From positions 1-64,000 of the forward strand of contig JAANBB010000105.1 in assembly GCA_014621425.1 (NCBI GenBank): a stretch of 64,000 nucleotides of DNA, written 5' to 3'. Under the pieces are notes generated by a model. The model searched no databases. It was not told the DNA's origin and worked only from the letters and a program-made list of their open reading frames with translations. Numbering within the stretch: position 1 is the stretch's first letter; each line of letters opens with the position of its first letter. This document shows positions 21,576-33,704 of the stretch, piece after piece. The translations under genes were made by a program, and so were the position numbers. This stretch comes from Cylindrodendrum hubeiense (taxonomy: Eukaryota; Ascomycota; Sordariomycetes; Hypocreales; Nectriaceae).

Positions 21576-22753
21576 TGCTGATGAGCGAATTTGGGGTGTT
21601 CCAGGGGTCTAAAGCGCGATGAGACTGATAACAAGGTAAAGTAAGAGAAATAAGTGGGAATATGCCGTGTATCAGACGTTTAGAGTGGGGAGCACGGGCA
21701 AGAAGTAGCAATTTAGACAATTCAGTAACGGGCGATTCATGCGCTACACTTGAAAAAGGCTGAGTGGGCACATCCGTAATGCTTCGGGGTGTGATTGTGC
21801 GTATATAACTGAGTATGGGCAGTGGAGGTGAGGGAGGCGGGGTTGTTGAGAAGGCGGACAGTCAGTCGATGGCTACAGGGGGCGGAATGTCGACTGTCAG
21901 GTGAGAACGGTAAGACGCACGCCGCTAATCCACAGTCGGCCCACCTGGCCTTGGCTTGCTATGCAATAGAAGCATACAGAGTAGGGACAGAAAGCTACGT
22001 GGTCTCTGCTGCAGTGAATGGTAGCAGAGACCGAGGCACAATACTGACATGATTGGGGGGAGAGGATTTCGGACATTTTGCTGGACTGTGCGCATACTTT
22101 CAAGATATTTAGGCTCAATAGCGGGCACTGAATGTGCTAAGGCCAAGTAACCTTGGAAGGCAACCGGCTATTATTAGTAGTGCTAGAGCCCTTAGCCGAG
22201 GCTTAACGGACCGTTGCGAGTCACCTAGCCAGGTGAGCAACTGTAGAAATGCCTAATCGGGGTTGTTCGTCCGTACAGACGGCGCCCCTGCCACATAGCC
22301 CAGAGAGTCCAATCAGCCGTCCAAGGTCGACTGGACAAACCACCCCCATTCATTGGCTGTTTGATAATAAAAAAAGACAGAGTTGGAGCAGGAGCAGGGA
22401 TTGTAGGAGTTTACTGCCTACTTATCTAAGCGGCCCATTTCGAGCCTCTGGTCGTTTTCTTTTGCGGGGTATCAGCTGCCCTCAAAGGAGGAACCCAGCG
22501 GTGCCATCACTCGCCTCATCATCGACAACGTCGGGTTAGAGTGCGTTAAAACAGCTGTTACCGATATTAGCAGAGGGGATTGTGTTGGAAAAATACAATG
22601 AATTCGACATTAAGATCCGTCGTAGAGGAATCACATATAATTAAAATAAATACAGCGTATCTAAAACAACTCTTCAAAATTAAACAGCAGAGCGATAGGC
22701 GTACATTAAAACTGCATCATTATCCATTTGCTAGACATTGAGTAAAGTAAAAA
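21576..22753. other. Intergenic, no supported gene
   Basis: This is the upstream region of the O-methyltransferase and downstream region of the purine permease. A TATATA-like sequence near 21800 is the only promoter-like signal seen. Short frames at 21822-22146 and 22249-22539 show no family. Confidence 0.5.
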
Positions 22754-24977
22754 CTAGTGTATAGAATGCGGCGTAACGGCTGGAACTGGCACCGTAACAC
22801 TTGTCGCATCGTTCTTGTAGTTTAATGAATCCATAGGAACACTCGAGCTGAAAGACCTGTCGTAGTCTTCGTTGGTATGAAGAGATTGTCTGCTTGACTC
22901 ATCATCTTCCTCACCACTGGCACAACCCCGAGTTTGCAAAGCGCGAACGTACCAGGGCTGTTTGCCAAAGCCTCTCCAGGTCCAGTACTCCTTCATGTCG
23001 TACTCTTGTGGCTCCAGCCTGGCGCCCGTGGCCCATACAGTTAGAGCAATGAGGCCATTGATCATAGTGTACAGGAATAAGCCGCTATATAATGTTAGCA
23101 TTCGGCAGTTCCAAATGAGTTTCGTCCTTGCTTACGCGATGAGTCCGTAGGCCACACTGTACGAGAATGGGATAAATGCCATGACGACGAAGGAGGGAAG
23201 AGCATCGCCAATATATCGCCAGTTGACCTGCGTTATTTGCCGAACCATCATACAGCCGACCTGCAAACCACAAGTCAGTTCGGGGTTGCGTACAAAATGG
23301 TTAGTAGACTTACTAGAATCAAGGTAGGCCCAGTTGCCCAAGGTGGAATTGAGGCGAATATAGGAGCGAAGAAGATGGAGGCCAAGAAACACAGACCAGT
23401 AACCATGGCTGTAAGACCAGAGCGCCCACCTTCCGCAATCCCGGCACCACTTTCAACGAATGCTGTAACTGGCGAGCAACCTAAGAGAGCACTGATGGAT
23501 ATACATCCCGCATCGCAACAGTATGCAATGGTTGAACGGGGGAAGTCGCCATCCTTGGGATCGACCACACCACAGAAACGGACCATAGAATAGAGCGTCG
23601 CAGTGGCATCTATGATATCGACATAGAGGAATGTGAAGAGAGCAAGCGCGAATTGAGAACCGTTCTGGGTGATACTCCAGTCTAGGGCATTCAAGGTGTG
23701 CTTGATCGGGTGGAGAGACACTACATCCTTGAAAAAGTCGAAGCGTGCGTCTCCTTCATCGGTATGCGGGAAATATGAGATGGATGTATTCCGGCTATCG
23801 TTTGTTAGCAAGACAGAAATGTGCCACATTAAGGCGGGGAATCTCACGGCCAGGAGAGGATAGAAACAAAGGCAATGCCTATAATGAAGGCATATTTGAC
23901 TCGAAAAGCCATTAGATATGCTGTAAAAATGCCTCCTGCGAAAATGCCCGTCCACATCTATGTCTTTGTCAGTCTTGTTGAAGCTCGTCAATGATTTGGT
24001 GCTCACCTTTGGACTTGTCATAAGCCCACCGTCACACATCTGGGTGTCTGCGTTGATCATTTCTGCGGGACATCCAGCAATGGTTAAAGGCGTTGCCTTC
24101 CAGCCTCCTGTGATAACACCGAGACCAGCCGAATAGGAAAGTCCAATCTCAGTGAGAAAAAGACCGATACCGACTCCAGTCGCAGTCTTAATTGTAGCAG
24201 GAATCAGCTTGACTAGCCACTGACGCATCCCGGTAAGCGCGAGAAACATGAAGATGAGGCCTTCCACAAAAACAGCGGTCAAGGCAACTCCATAGGGAAT
24301 GCGACCTGATCCGTTGTAGCCAACGACTTGGAACGCGAAGTAGGCATTGAGGCCCATGCCAGGACTAAGGCCTGTCAGTACTGCGATATCCATCATGCGA
24401 TGTTACTTACGCTAAAGCAACGGGGAGGTTGGTGAACAGCCCGAAGATGAAGGTAGAGAGGCCGGCAATGGCAGCCGTCGCGGTAATAAGATCACGTCTC
24501 ACGCCTTTTGCAAAGTCAATTATCGCCATTGAAGATGACAGAAATAAATGCGTGCTTACCCTCCTTGCAGTCCACATAGCTGCTGATGGAATCGCACTGA
24601 GTCCGGTCGTCTAGATCACAGGGACAAGGACCTCCAGTTTGTGAAATAACGGTAGCCTGGGACAAATCTCATCAGTCGCGGCGCAAGTAAGTAGCGGGGC
24701 GGAAGGGCAAGTCACATTGACGGCGATGATGTATGCCATGGTTGCAAAGGTAGTGGCGCCTGCGCGGATCTCTGCCAATACTGAGGAGCCGGGAATCTCC
24801 TTGGGCTAAGGCCTCGTTAGCCGAGAATTGCGAGACACGACAGACAAGGGAGAGTTAATTTACATGACCGCTTCCCTCGAGTTTGAAGACATGGCCGAAA
24901 GGGGATGAGGAGATCTTTCTATCGAGACTATTGATGCCGCTCCGTAGCCCGTGCAATTTGGATTTGACAAGATTCAT
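22754..24977 (-). CDS. AzgA-like purine permease, nine exons
   Basis: This is a proton-coupled transporter for hypoxanthine, adenine, guanine or related purines, by similarity to the AzgA/NCS2-like family; it acts in the plasma membrane. The exons in coding order are 24977-24864, 24805-24716, 24656-24560, 24504-24411, 24364-24007, 23957-23848, 23794-23314, 23260-23136 and 23084-22754, giving 599 aa. Family blocks are FGHVFKLEGSG, AGATTFATMAYIIAVN, VRRDLITATAAIAGLSTF, NLPVALAPGMGLNAYF (formed across a splice), LFTFLYVDIIDATATLYSM and the signature SALLGCSPVTAFVESGAGI followed by EGGRSGLTAM. About twelve membrane helices are expected. The cytosolic tail after WTWRGFGKQPWYVR is polar and Ser-rich, normal for regulated permeases. 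The extracellular Cys-rich loop (GGPCPC, DCKEG) is also present, as in AzgA. It is diverged enough that purine specificity is not certain. Confidence 0.93.
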
Positions 24978-26882
24978 GTTGGCACTCCGTATTCTAAGAA
25001 TTTGATACGGTCGAGGCGCTGTGTGGTGTCGTGGACTTCGAGATAGTTATCATTCCAGTGGGTATGCGTGGCTGAGAGAATGGTGCTGGGAGTTGAGGGG
25101 AGATTTTATCAAGAGTAGTGTAGTCAAAGATTCGGCAATGGCGTATATTTAATCTGGCATTGAGATCGTGTCGGCTTCCGTCAAAGCTGAGACCTTACAG
25201 GGCTGCGTGTGATAACGAATTTTTTCGATCTATGGTTGAAAGGAGGTACGGGGCATATGCAGGGGTTAGCTACGGCGGAGGATCCAGGAGGAATGTGGCC
25301 CTCGAGCAAATCGGGGCTCGGAGAAAGGTTTGCGTGTGAAATTTTGCATCCGGGAGACGGCATCGGTTTAATGGAGCTCAGCCAGCCATCGTTTCGTTCC
25401 CAGCTGGGAGCTGTCAGCCACTCGGAGGGAGTATTGAAGCAAGCAGTACGCCACTTGTCGTGGCCGCGAGAGTGCGCCGATTTCTCGTTCCGGACCACGT
25501 CGCGAACCTCAGACAGGCTAACCGAGGGCTCCACGCCCAGCACACGCGTTAAGAGGAGACTTGGGGCAAGGGCACGTCGATATTGGCCCGACGTCATGGC
25601 TAGCCCCCGGACTTGCGAGGTGTTCGCCGGGCTGAGTGGTGCTGTCATTGTTATTGTGTGGAGTACTCGGTAGTGTAGGCGTGTAGGCGTGGAGGCTGAG
25701 ATGACCCCATCCCCGCTCCCAGCTTCCCGCTCCCAGCGGGTCTGCTCAATAGTTGGAAAATATCTTCACCAATATTCACGAGGGATTAGACTATTGCTTG
25801 CTCGGAAACCCGGCAGCCTATAAGACAGCCTATGGGACTGTCAACCATCCCGTCGGCCTCCCCGAACAAGGTTCGAGGCTCCCAATCGAGCAAAAAACAA
25901 ATCATTGGCGTATCTGCATCGTATGATTTCTCCCCCGCCTGCCGTCTAGTAAGAGCTGGTCCAGGCCCGCATGGCTGTCGTTAGCGAAGCCGCTAATCAT
26001 TCTCTAGCCCGTCCAGGCTCCGATCCCAGGCACCGTCCCGGGGTCCCACGCCCGATCCCTGTGCCGTGACGATCTCGGTGCACATCCGTGTCCCTGGTCT
26101 CGGGCCGCGCATGATAGCTGGATTAATATAGCAGCATGTATGCATCAACGCTCCGTGGTATCGCGGCCGGCATCTCTGAAGCTGCATCGCCACTAGTATG
26201 GATGCGAATGGAAATGTAAACGCAGCCGCCGCCGCAGCAGGCCGCCAGCTAGCTCGTTACCGTCGTAGCGCAGAGGGCTTGCAAAGACTCCACGCGGACT
26301 TGGAGCGGACCTGTAGGGGTGGCATGATTGAACTGCCGCGGGAGCCACCAACAACAAGCGAAAGCGGAAATCGGGAGCCTGCCCCCGCCCATCGAGGCCC
26401 GCAAGCACCCTAGGGAGATCAACAAGTGGCGGTAGCCACAAATCTAAGACTTCAGCGTGGCGTTGTCTCAGGGGGGGTCAAGTCCCGTGGGGTTGGCCAT
26501 GGGCTACAATGCCCACCCAACCATTGCTCTGTCGGCTCTAGGCCGCAATTACCACTGCCTTACGAACGCTGAAGTTTGTTTATCACATCATGCTGAAGTC
26601 ACCCCCGCGTCTCTGGCATGCCCCCAAAAAGTAGCGCTTCTCCTCCCTAACCTTCGACTGCTTTGGTGACGACGAACACTCCATCATTCTGTCCTGCCAT
26701 CAGTGATTTGTTCTGGTTCACACTCACTGTCCCTCCCAACGCGTCATCACCACCTGGATACTTAAGCGTTTCCCAAAGTTCAATTCTCAATCGGTCCATT
26801 AAAGCCGGTTTGGAGGCCTGGATTACTGCGCCGCCGTGCTCCACAGTCCCGAAACCGCCCTCGAGGGCCGGGCTCACCCAGC
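24978..26882. other. 1.9-kb intergenic between divergent genes
   Basis: Overlapping open frames on both strands at 25181-25673 start only with GTG or other non-ATG codons and match nothing; the section is GC-rich, which keeps frames open by chance. A 71-codon ATG frame with an alanine run (26198-26413) is also unsupported. This region should contain both promoters. Confidence 0.45.
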
Positions 26883-27852
26883 ATGTGGGAAGTTAGCTGG
26901 ACAGACCCCCAAAGGGAGTCCAGGAAGGATCATCGTGATAAAAAGGCATTGAAACGAGAGCAAAACAGAAAGAACTGGGCTGGGGGGAATTCCGCTTTCG
27001 CCGAGCGCTCGTCGTCATCGCTCGACTCCAGATCATCCGGTCCCGATTTCTCCGAGACTGGGAGTCTAAAGCACAGTCCAGAAAGCACCCTCACACAATT
27101 CCGTGCTCCAAGAAACTACAGATCGAATGCGCCTTCTGTCGTGAGTAGCCACGTCGAGACCGACAGGCGTTCAACGCTCTCTGTTGGCTCAGATTCAGCG
27201 ACCCCCGAGTTGTCTTGCACTCCTGTGTCTACTGTGGATGGCAGGGTTTCTTCGGACCAATTCGCGGAACCTTCACAAGCATCACTGGGTCCATGGGAGA
27301 GAGGTAAATCATCCAAGCCCATAGCCCTGGTATCACTAACTGATTGATTGAAGGATATGTACTCTCCGACTCAGCACAATGGCGCGACCACTCCATATTG
27401 ATATCACCACCGCCCTCACCCTCTTCTGCATGGCATATCCAAACATTTGACTCTGTGGCATTCAAATCCTGCCAATACATCCAAAATCTCAGTTCCGATT
27501 CATTTATTACCAAGAGTACAGAAGTAACAGCTGCTCTCCGAACGGCGTTGGATGCCGCGACAAATTTGGGTTCCCAGGTCACCATCACAGCCAACCCAAT
27601 CGACGAAATCCGTCCCCGTCCAAGCTCCGCGGGAACTCTGTATGTGGTTCCGGACAATGACACTGAGTCCTGATAGATTCCATTACTGACCATTCTTTTA
27701 GATCACCTTCATACATCCCCATCGACTCTTCCAACAATCTACTCCCAATTAAGACGGCAGACGCACACTCCTTGAGACGAGCTCCGTCATGGACTTCATC
27801 CTTTGACTCCGGCAAGTGGAACGGCTGGAAACCGCCAGATGCATGGACTTGA
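26883..27852 (+). CDS. Hypothetical protein with basic N-terminus and Trp-rich C-terminal motif, three exons
   Basis: The exons are 26883-27303, 27354-27639 and 27702-27852, giving 285 aa. It begins MWEVSWTDPQRES, followed by the highly basic stretch RKDHRDKKALKREQNRKN, which could be a nuclear signal or resemble a bZIP basic region, but no leucine heptads follow. The middle is Ser/Thr-rich and probably disordered. The second exon has a more ordered region (AWHIQTFDSVAFKSCQYIQN, with TEVTAALRTALDAATNLG). The last exon ends RRAPSWTSSFDSGKWNGWKP, a compact Trp-rich motif. The third exon depends on a donor at 27640 inside a frame that would otherwise stop at 27673; the Trp-rich end favours the spliced form. 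A similar N-terminus (MWEV or MAWxVxWxDP) occurs in uncharacterised fungal proteins. No function can be given. Confidence 0.7.
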
Positions 27853-28794
27853 ACTATGATACTGGATATATATCCCAACGATGAAGAAACACCCTATCCG
27901 AGCTGGATCAGCTTGAAATCGGCCAATCGGACGACTCGGACCAGACATTACGAGAGGGATAAAAGATGACAAGCGCGGGTAACAACATTCATCACCATAG
28001 ATGAGTGAAGATTGAAGTCCATTGGACCATTCAAATGTATGCAAGATCCTGGAGTTTGATGCTATCTGTTTGTATAACAAGGAGGCAAGAGCGTTGAAGT
28101 TTGACAAAGGAGTTCGTCGCGGGAAGACGACCTCAAGTGATATAGCTTTTTGTGCTATATAAGACGTAATATAACTATAAGAAGTGCCAAGGGGTACAAT
28201 TAGCCACCGCTAAAACAAAAACAATTCCCAGCGTCCAACTCGTGTCTACCCGCCCTTTATCAGGCTACCTCTCAATGTGACAGTACGTCTTGGAGACTCA
28301 ATCTCTGCAATGCCACAAGACCCATCAAGCACGGTCGGTCTGTCCTCGACATCATTGCGAAGGTATATGTAGTTGAAGAATGGGTCAAATGTTGTGTCTG
28401 AAACCGACACATTCACTCGAATAGAGCCGCGAAAACAGGTTCACGACATGTATTGGCTCAATTGTTTTGTCCTCACTGGTGCATCAAATCGTAAAAGAAA
28501 AAGAATTACCCTCAAAGTCTAGAAATGATCGTCATGGTTCGGTTGTAGAGAATTTGTAGATCAAAAGAGAAATTCTATTCGAGTGCCGTTATTATTACGT
28601 GGCACGGAGCCGATGCCTCCATCCAGCATCATCGAACCACAGCAATTTGAAGCCTTCATGGACGCCTCCAACTCGTCCCCAAACTCGACCGTATCACACT
28701 CCAATATCACACATTGGAAGATTTCTCAATTCCTTTCATCTATCACTTCATATTTCTTCAGCTTGAGCAGCATTAATCCGTGCATTTTCATTCT
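27853..28794. other. Intergenic between convergent genes
   Basis: This holds the 3' ends of the basic hypothetical protein (+) and the SnoaL-like gene (-). Short frames at 27796-28107 (-) and 28583-28798 (+) are unsupported. Confidence 0.5.
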
Positions 28795-29394
28795 TTAAAA
28801 CACACCGCAGTCTGGAAACACCTCGCCTTCATCCCACTGTTAAAAGTTAGAGAGATCATTAAAAGAGAAGAATTGAAGCAACTCCAGGGATAGGAATGTG
28901 CTCACATGTTCAACAATACAACCAGACTCCCAGCGGTATCTATCGACGACCTCCGTGCCGTTAAAAAGATAGTTTAGCCAGCCCGTGTCACCCTTAAACG
29001 CCATTCGTAGCACGCTTATGTTAGTGGGTGGCCAAAGTTGACTAAGATCGCTGAAAGCAGCAGCTGGGCCATTTCCTGCGCCCGGGTGGTGGTTCTGCGG
29101 TTTCTATTAGCAATCATGTGGCAAATTATTCGTCGAGATTCATACAATGTAGTTGGCAGAGATGTATTTGAAGGTCCTTGTAAGATCCTTGTCCACAACG
29201 AAGGCTTCACCATATCGGAAGAACCTCTTGTTAGTTTCTTGACCCGGTGTTGGTGCAATCGGTTCGCAGGGTGGAGGAAGTATCGTGGTTCCATTTGCTC
29301 CATCCCACTTAGGTAGGATCCCATAATGAGGTAGCGCCAGGCCGATACTAGCCAGTGGCAAAAGCAACGACAGCAAGGATGTCAGACGCATCAT
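28795..29394 (-). CDS. Secreted SnoaL/NTF2-like protein, three exons
   Basis: This is a small secreted protein with an NTF2-like (SnoaL-like) fold, predicted from pattern. The exons are 29394-29146, 29094-28906 and 28836-28795, giving 159 aa. It starts MMRLTSLLSLLLPLASIGLA, a signal peptide; the in-frame codon upstream at 29412 is TTG and is not used. The family pattern is a helix pair (ETNKRFFRYGEAFVVDKDLT) leading to KYISANYI, then NHHPGAGNGPAA, like the YIQHNP-type loop of SnoaL-like proteins. Then come strands in NISVLRMAFKGDTGWLNY and VDRYRWESGCIVEHWDE. It is close to the minimal size for the fold. Some members are polyketide cyclases or aldol-type enzymes, others bind small molecules; the role here is unknown. 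Confidence 0.78.
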
Positions 29395-31572
29395 GGGCAA
29401 GAAATTGTTCAAGTGGAGCTGGTGAGAACCATGAACTTGATGAGTTTGCGGAATGTGCGCACTTGAGAGATATGGAGCAGTTTAAATAATACTACCATGT
29501 TGACCATAGCCTCAACAACCGCAGCATGACATGGGAGGATATGCGCTAAATGGCTCATGATCATCAGTTAAAATGCCAAAGCTGACATGCAAATGCAAGC
29601 TGATATACCGCCGATTGGAATAGCTTTATTTAGTCACGTCATTCCAAATATGCCTGACACAGTAAGGATCATATGACAGCTGAAAGCCCCGCCACGTTGG
29701 AACTCGTATCGGTCGGCCAAGAGTAATATGCGGTAACACGGACGGTTGACTAAGTCGCACTGCATCTGTGTCCAACCAATGATGTCAAAATAACCCAGAA
29801 GCTCAACAATTGCGTTGCAGCATGTGCTGGAGTACGTGCAGCACCCCTCAATTTTAATACGATCAGTTATCTCATTGGGTAAAAGATGGCTCGTGGGGCG
29901 GATTGTCAACTAATCAAAGAAAACGGTTCATACGTTGGTGGTAAGAGTACTTCTCTAGGCAGAGTACGTAGCTCGGTATCCAGGTACTCGTACTCGGCAT
30001 CTAACATAGCTTGAATTTACCTAGCCCGCAATTCATTGCGCACTCAAAGGGATAAGTCCACCGGGGAAACACTGAATCATCCAACTGTTTCAAAGATGCA
30101 GCTTGTTGCTTTGTCAAGTCGCCAAACCCCGCCTTCTCTAACTTCAAATTCCACCTATCATGCGTAATAGATAGTATTGATACCACTTCACTACGCAGAG
30201 GAGGCCAGATATCAACAAAGCATGGATAATCCCTGAACTGCTATCAGCCAACCATGAGACCACCACCAACTTGCTCTCCATGAGTCTGGCCCGCCTGCTG
30301 CATGATGGTCTTCGGGATGCAGTGTCGGAAAGTCACGAGACGCGAAACGCCGCTCTTGAGGAGCTCCCACGATGTGAATCTTCAATCACGGGCATGCCCT
30401 GTCTGATGACGAAAAAAAGATACAGGAACAGACAAAAAGTGAGCTAGGTCGATATGAGGTCATGCCATCCCCTGCCTGGCATGGATAAAATGTACCAAAT
30501 TAAAAAGAAATTGGAAGAAAGCGGAGAGCAGCAAGACTGGAGCGTAGAGTACAGGAGGCTCAAATATGTGCCTGGGATATTTCCAGCCGAGCTGGTGAGC
30601 TCGGAGACATTTGTATAATGGCTACGCAGGTACTGAAAAGTCTTCGGCACCCAGATGAGCTTATTCCGGGATCGGTTCGGGTCATTCCCACCATCGCCTA
30701 GTTTATTCGGTCCAGAATACGTATTAAGGTAGGTGATGCAACCACAGTCCCACACCATGCCCCACAATCTTCCCTCAGCTTCCTAAAGACTGAGGGTGTA
30801 CGTTAGGGATCGTTCACAATGCAGGTTTATCACAATCTTTCACCCTACACAATCCCACATATCCTACTAGTATTTAGACATGTGTACTTACACTTCCGTA
30901 GACGTAAATCCCTTACCCATCAGCGTTAGTATTTTCTCAATTGCGTGTACACTACTAAAGTTGATCAAATCCGTCCCAAACGAGGGCGCAGAGAGAATGT
31001 GGACTATTCCATTGACACGAGTCGCTCCACAATGGTCCTGAGTTGATATTTTCATACTTGCATTACGGAAGTCTGCAGATGGAGGGATGGAACGTTCGGT
31101 TGGGCTACATTTAATTGCGCTGCATTCGCAGTTATGCTTTCCAGTCAGCGGGTAACAGAGGCTTGAGTGACATCAACACACCGGACTTACTCTGTTCAGC
31201 ATGGGATGAGCTGAAGGATAATATACGGTGCTGGACCCCTGGGGTTTGGCTCAATGATAAATGTAGTTGAAGCACCAGCACTAAGCAAAGCCCTCCTAAA
31301 TCGGCATCATACTTCAGCTTATCGGTCAATGTCATTGCAGAAGGATGTCAATGTAGAATGTATTGCAGAAGCCCTAATATTTTGTTGGGGCAAGAATACA
31401 TCATGGAAAGTGCGATTCATCATTATCATTATGCTATTTACCATGGTTTGTGACCCCACCTAACACCTATGCAACGCTCTTCTAAAACTTTCGCTCAAAA
31501 GTGTAGTAGCATCAATCCTCTCTTTGTCACTTCCTGTTCCAACTTCGGTTTTCGTGCTCTTTTAGACCTCCC
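29395..31572. other. 2.2-kb gene-free stretch
   Basis: No frame with recognisable motifs or splice chains was found. Frames at 29634-29909, 30444-30767 and 31254-31463 are short and unsupported. The part near 29395 contains the SnoaL-like gene promoter. Confidence 0.5.
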
Positions 31573-32481
31573 TTAAAGCTTCTCCCTTCTTGGTTTAGCG
31601 GTCACAATCGTTCTTTGACCTCCTCTTGCTGAGATCCTTTCTACAACCAAAGACTGTCGCCAATAAAATGCCATGGGAAATGGACTATCCACATCCTCCC
31701 AAAACCCTTGACCGCCAACCGCACGGCGCTGATAGGCATTGGACTTCATTGTCTTCATTATGCTTTCGACTTGCCGGTGCTCTTCAGTGCGCTTCTCCCA
31801 CTTCATCTTCAGAGCATTAAAGTCGTCGCCAATGAGTACCGGCAAGGCGGCATCTGAACCAAACGCATTCGTTGGTTTGGTCGACAGCGGCGAAAACAGT
31901 TGTGTATATGCAGCAATCGTCAGGAACGGGCTGTATACAATTGTTTCCCCATCAATAACTCCACCTGCCTCTCCGAGATCGGATACGGATGGTGTCCTAA
32001 GTACCTGGATGCCGAGACTTCCGAGGAACTCTTCATCTGTCTTTGTGAAGGTTGGATCTTGAGCATAAAGCACACCTCCATTATAGTCTCTTGAAGATAC
32101 GTCCAGATATGAAGCGATGGCAATGAATATGACGAGTTGCTTGATGCGACGTGTTTGGTCCTTGGATGGTCCAAGGCTGCCAAGACCCAAAGATACCGCT
32201 TTGGTCACTCGTGGACGGTTTTTGGCCCGTAGCATAACATCGAGCGACTTTGATAATGCAGATTGGTGGAATAAAGTTTTAACTTCATCGTAAAGAATAT
32301 GCAGTTGTCGGGATTGTTTTGACGGATTTCTTCCCTTCGATGAGCGGCTGCTCAGGGTTGTAGCACCGGCAGGACCATGTTTCAAGCGGTCTCCATAGCG
32401 GGGTGCAAATGATTGATCCCCTAAAGTTTCATGTAAGCTCCCATTCTTGTAGCAAAGCGTGAAGAATATAGACAAACGCAC
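31573..32481 (-). CDS. SRR1-like domain protein, N-terminus uncertain
   Basis: This matches the SRR1-like family, named for Arabidopsis SRR1 (light and clock signalling) and also present in fungi, where members are poorly studied. The core is VTKAVSLGLGSLG, RRIKQLVIFIAIASYLD, LYAQDPTFTKTDEEFLGSLG, GETIVYSPFLTIAAYTQLF and LIGDDFNALKMKWEKRTEEH. The frame gives up to 302 aa but its first codon is GTG at 32481. A true start may come from the ATG at 32533 joined by a very short (about 40-base) intron, or from an upstream exon not resolved. The N-terminal 60 residues are basic and Ser-rich. The C-terminal region beyond MKWEKR (MKTMKSNAYQRRAVGGQGFW) is specific to this protein. It is isolated from its neighbours. 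Family assignment is good; the role is not known. Confidence 0.78.
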   Translation of the reverse strand: MRLSIFFTLCYKNGSLHETLGDQSFAPRYGDRLKHGPAGATTLSSRSSKGRNPSKQSRQLHILYDEVKTLFHQSALSKSLDVMLRAKNRPRVTKAVSLGLGSLGPSKDQTRRIKQLVIFIAIASYLDVSSRDYNGGVLYAQDPTFTKTDEEFLGSLGIQVLRTPSVSDLGEAGGVIDGETIVYSPFLTIAAYTQLFSPLSTKPTNAFGSDAALPVLIGDDFNALKMKWEKRTEEHRQVESIMKTMKSNAYQRRAVGGQGFWEDVDSPFPMAFYWRQSLVVERISARGGQRTIVTAKPRREKL

Positions 32482-33704
32482 TGCTGTTGATATCCCAGCT
32501 CGCCGTGGGATAGATTGTACTTGTGAGCGACATTGGGAATAGGTAGCGCGGTGTAATAATTTCCGGGTTTGCTTCCAATTTAATTCACGTCGACTCGTTG
32601 TTGGAAATGAAGAAGGTGGTTGAGGAACTGGGAATATCTTGACTTCAATTAAATCCCATCCATATTTACGACAGCATACGCCCTAAATATCATTTCATCG
32701 TTCGGTGCATGGCGCATGCAAAGTCTTGGCGACACTGACATCATTGTCAGCTTTCTAATCTGCCATCGGCCTTCGGCATTCGCTCTCATCCGACAAGGTG
32801 CCCCCACTGGCTACCAGAGTCACACCAGAATTCCCCTCTGGACTGGCCGAGCTTAGTAATTGTGAAACCCGGGCGAGCCGACCGCATTAATAATGAAAGT
32901 CGATGAGTCCGCAGCCGCACCGCACCTGTGCTTATCGTTACCGACAGGTTTTTCGACGATGTTGGGATTTATCGGAGTCCTGAGAAAGCCGAAGCATCGG
33001 CGTATGAGTCATGACTAATAAAGGAGCGCTGACTTATTGCACCCATCACTCTTTCATCATTGCAACATTTCTTGCACAAGCCCTCCCTCAAAAACACTCA
33101 TCAGATGCATATTCGGATGGAGCCTTGATGTGCAGCCCGAAAAACAGTCCCGCGTTTTATGACATGAAAAAAAGATGAAGAAAGTACGTTTCTCCGGACA
33201 CGCTCCTTGCGTGATACACACGCGACCAATTAGCATTCTGTATCAGCAAGGGCCCAAGAAATACAAAGGAAGGGCTGCAATTACCAAATTCATGGGAACC
33301 ACCACCTAAAATCAGTAGGGTGCATAATATTCCATTCGGAACTATGGATCATGAGAGAAAAGAGGATGTTGTGCAGTGTCTTAGTCACAGCCATGCTACC
33401 GGCGACGCATATGGAAGATCCTCCACAAAATCACCCCAATGAACCCGAGATGCCTACGACGACATAGTCGCCGCCATCGTCAAAATTTGCAAGATCATAG
33501 ACGCCGTGACTACTGCAGATAAAGCCTTGATCGAGTCTCAAGGCTACAAGAATGTTCACTACAAGACATCAAAACACTAAACACGGGAGCCCAATTTAGC
33601 TGTAATTAACTATATACTTCTCAAGCAACATACATTAAATTCTCTAGCAGAGCACTTAACCATCCCCTTATGGCTTCGCATCACCACCCTCTGTCAACAC
33701 CTCT
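32482..33704. other. 1.2-kb intergenic with a possible broken small gene
   Basis: This contains the upstream part of the SRR1-like gene. At 33344-33580 (+) a 78-codon frame is interrupted by one TGA; see the separate entry. No other gene is seen. Confidence 0.5.
33344..33580 (+). other. Possible small gene remnant with one in-frame TGA
   Basis: From the ATG at 33344 the frame runs 32 codons to TGA at 33440, then continues open to TAA at 33578. The second half reads like a helix (DDIVAAIVKICKIIDAVTTA). It could be a degraded gene, an exon of an unresolved gene, or chance. No family is recognised. Confidence 0.2.

Noticed and set aside
25181..25673. Two long overlapping open frames on opposite strands
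   Set aside because: Neither starts with ATG, both lack family motifs, and the GC-rich sequence keeps frames open by chance; this is promoter DNA of the purine permease.
27640..27673. Stop at 27673 as the true end of the basic hypothetical protein
   Set aside because: A GT-AG intron leads to a Trp-rich, gene-like C-terminus, so the spliced end at 27852 is preferred.
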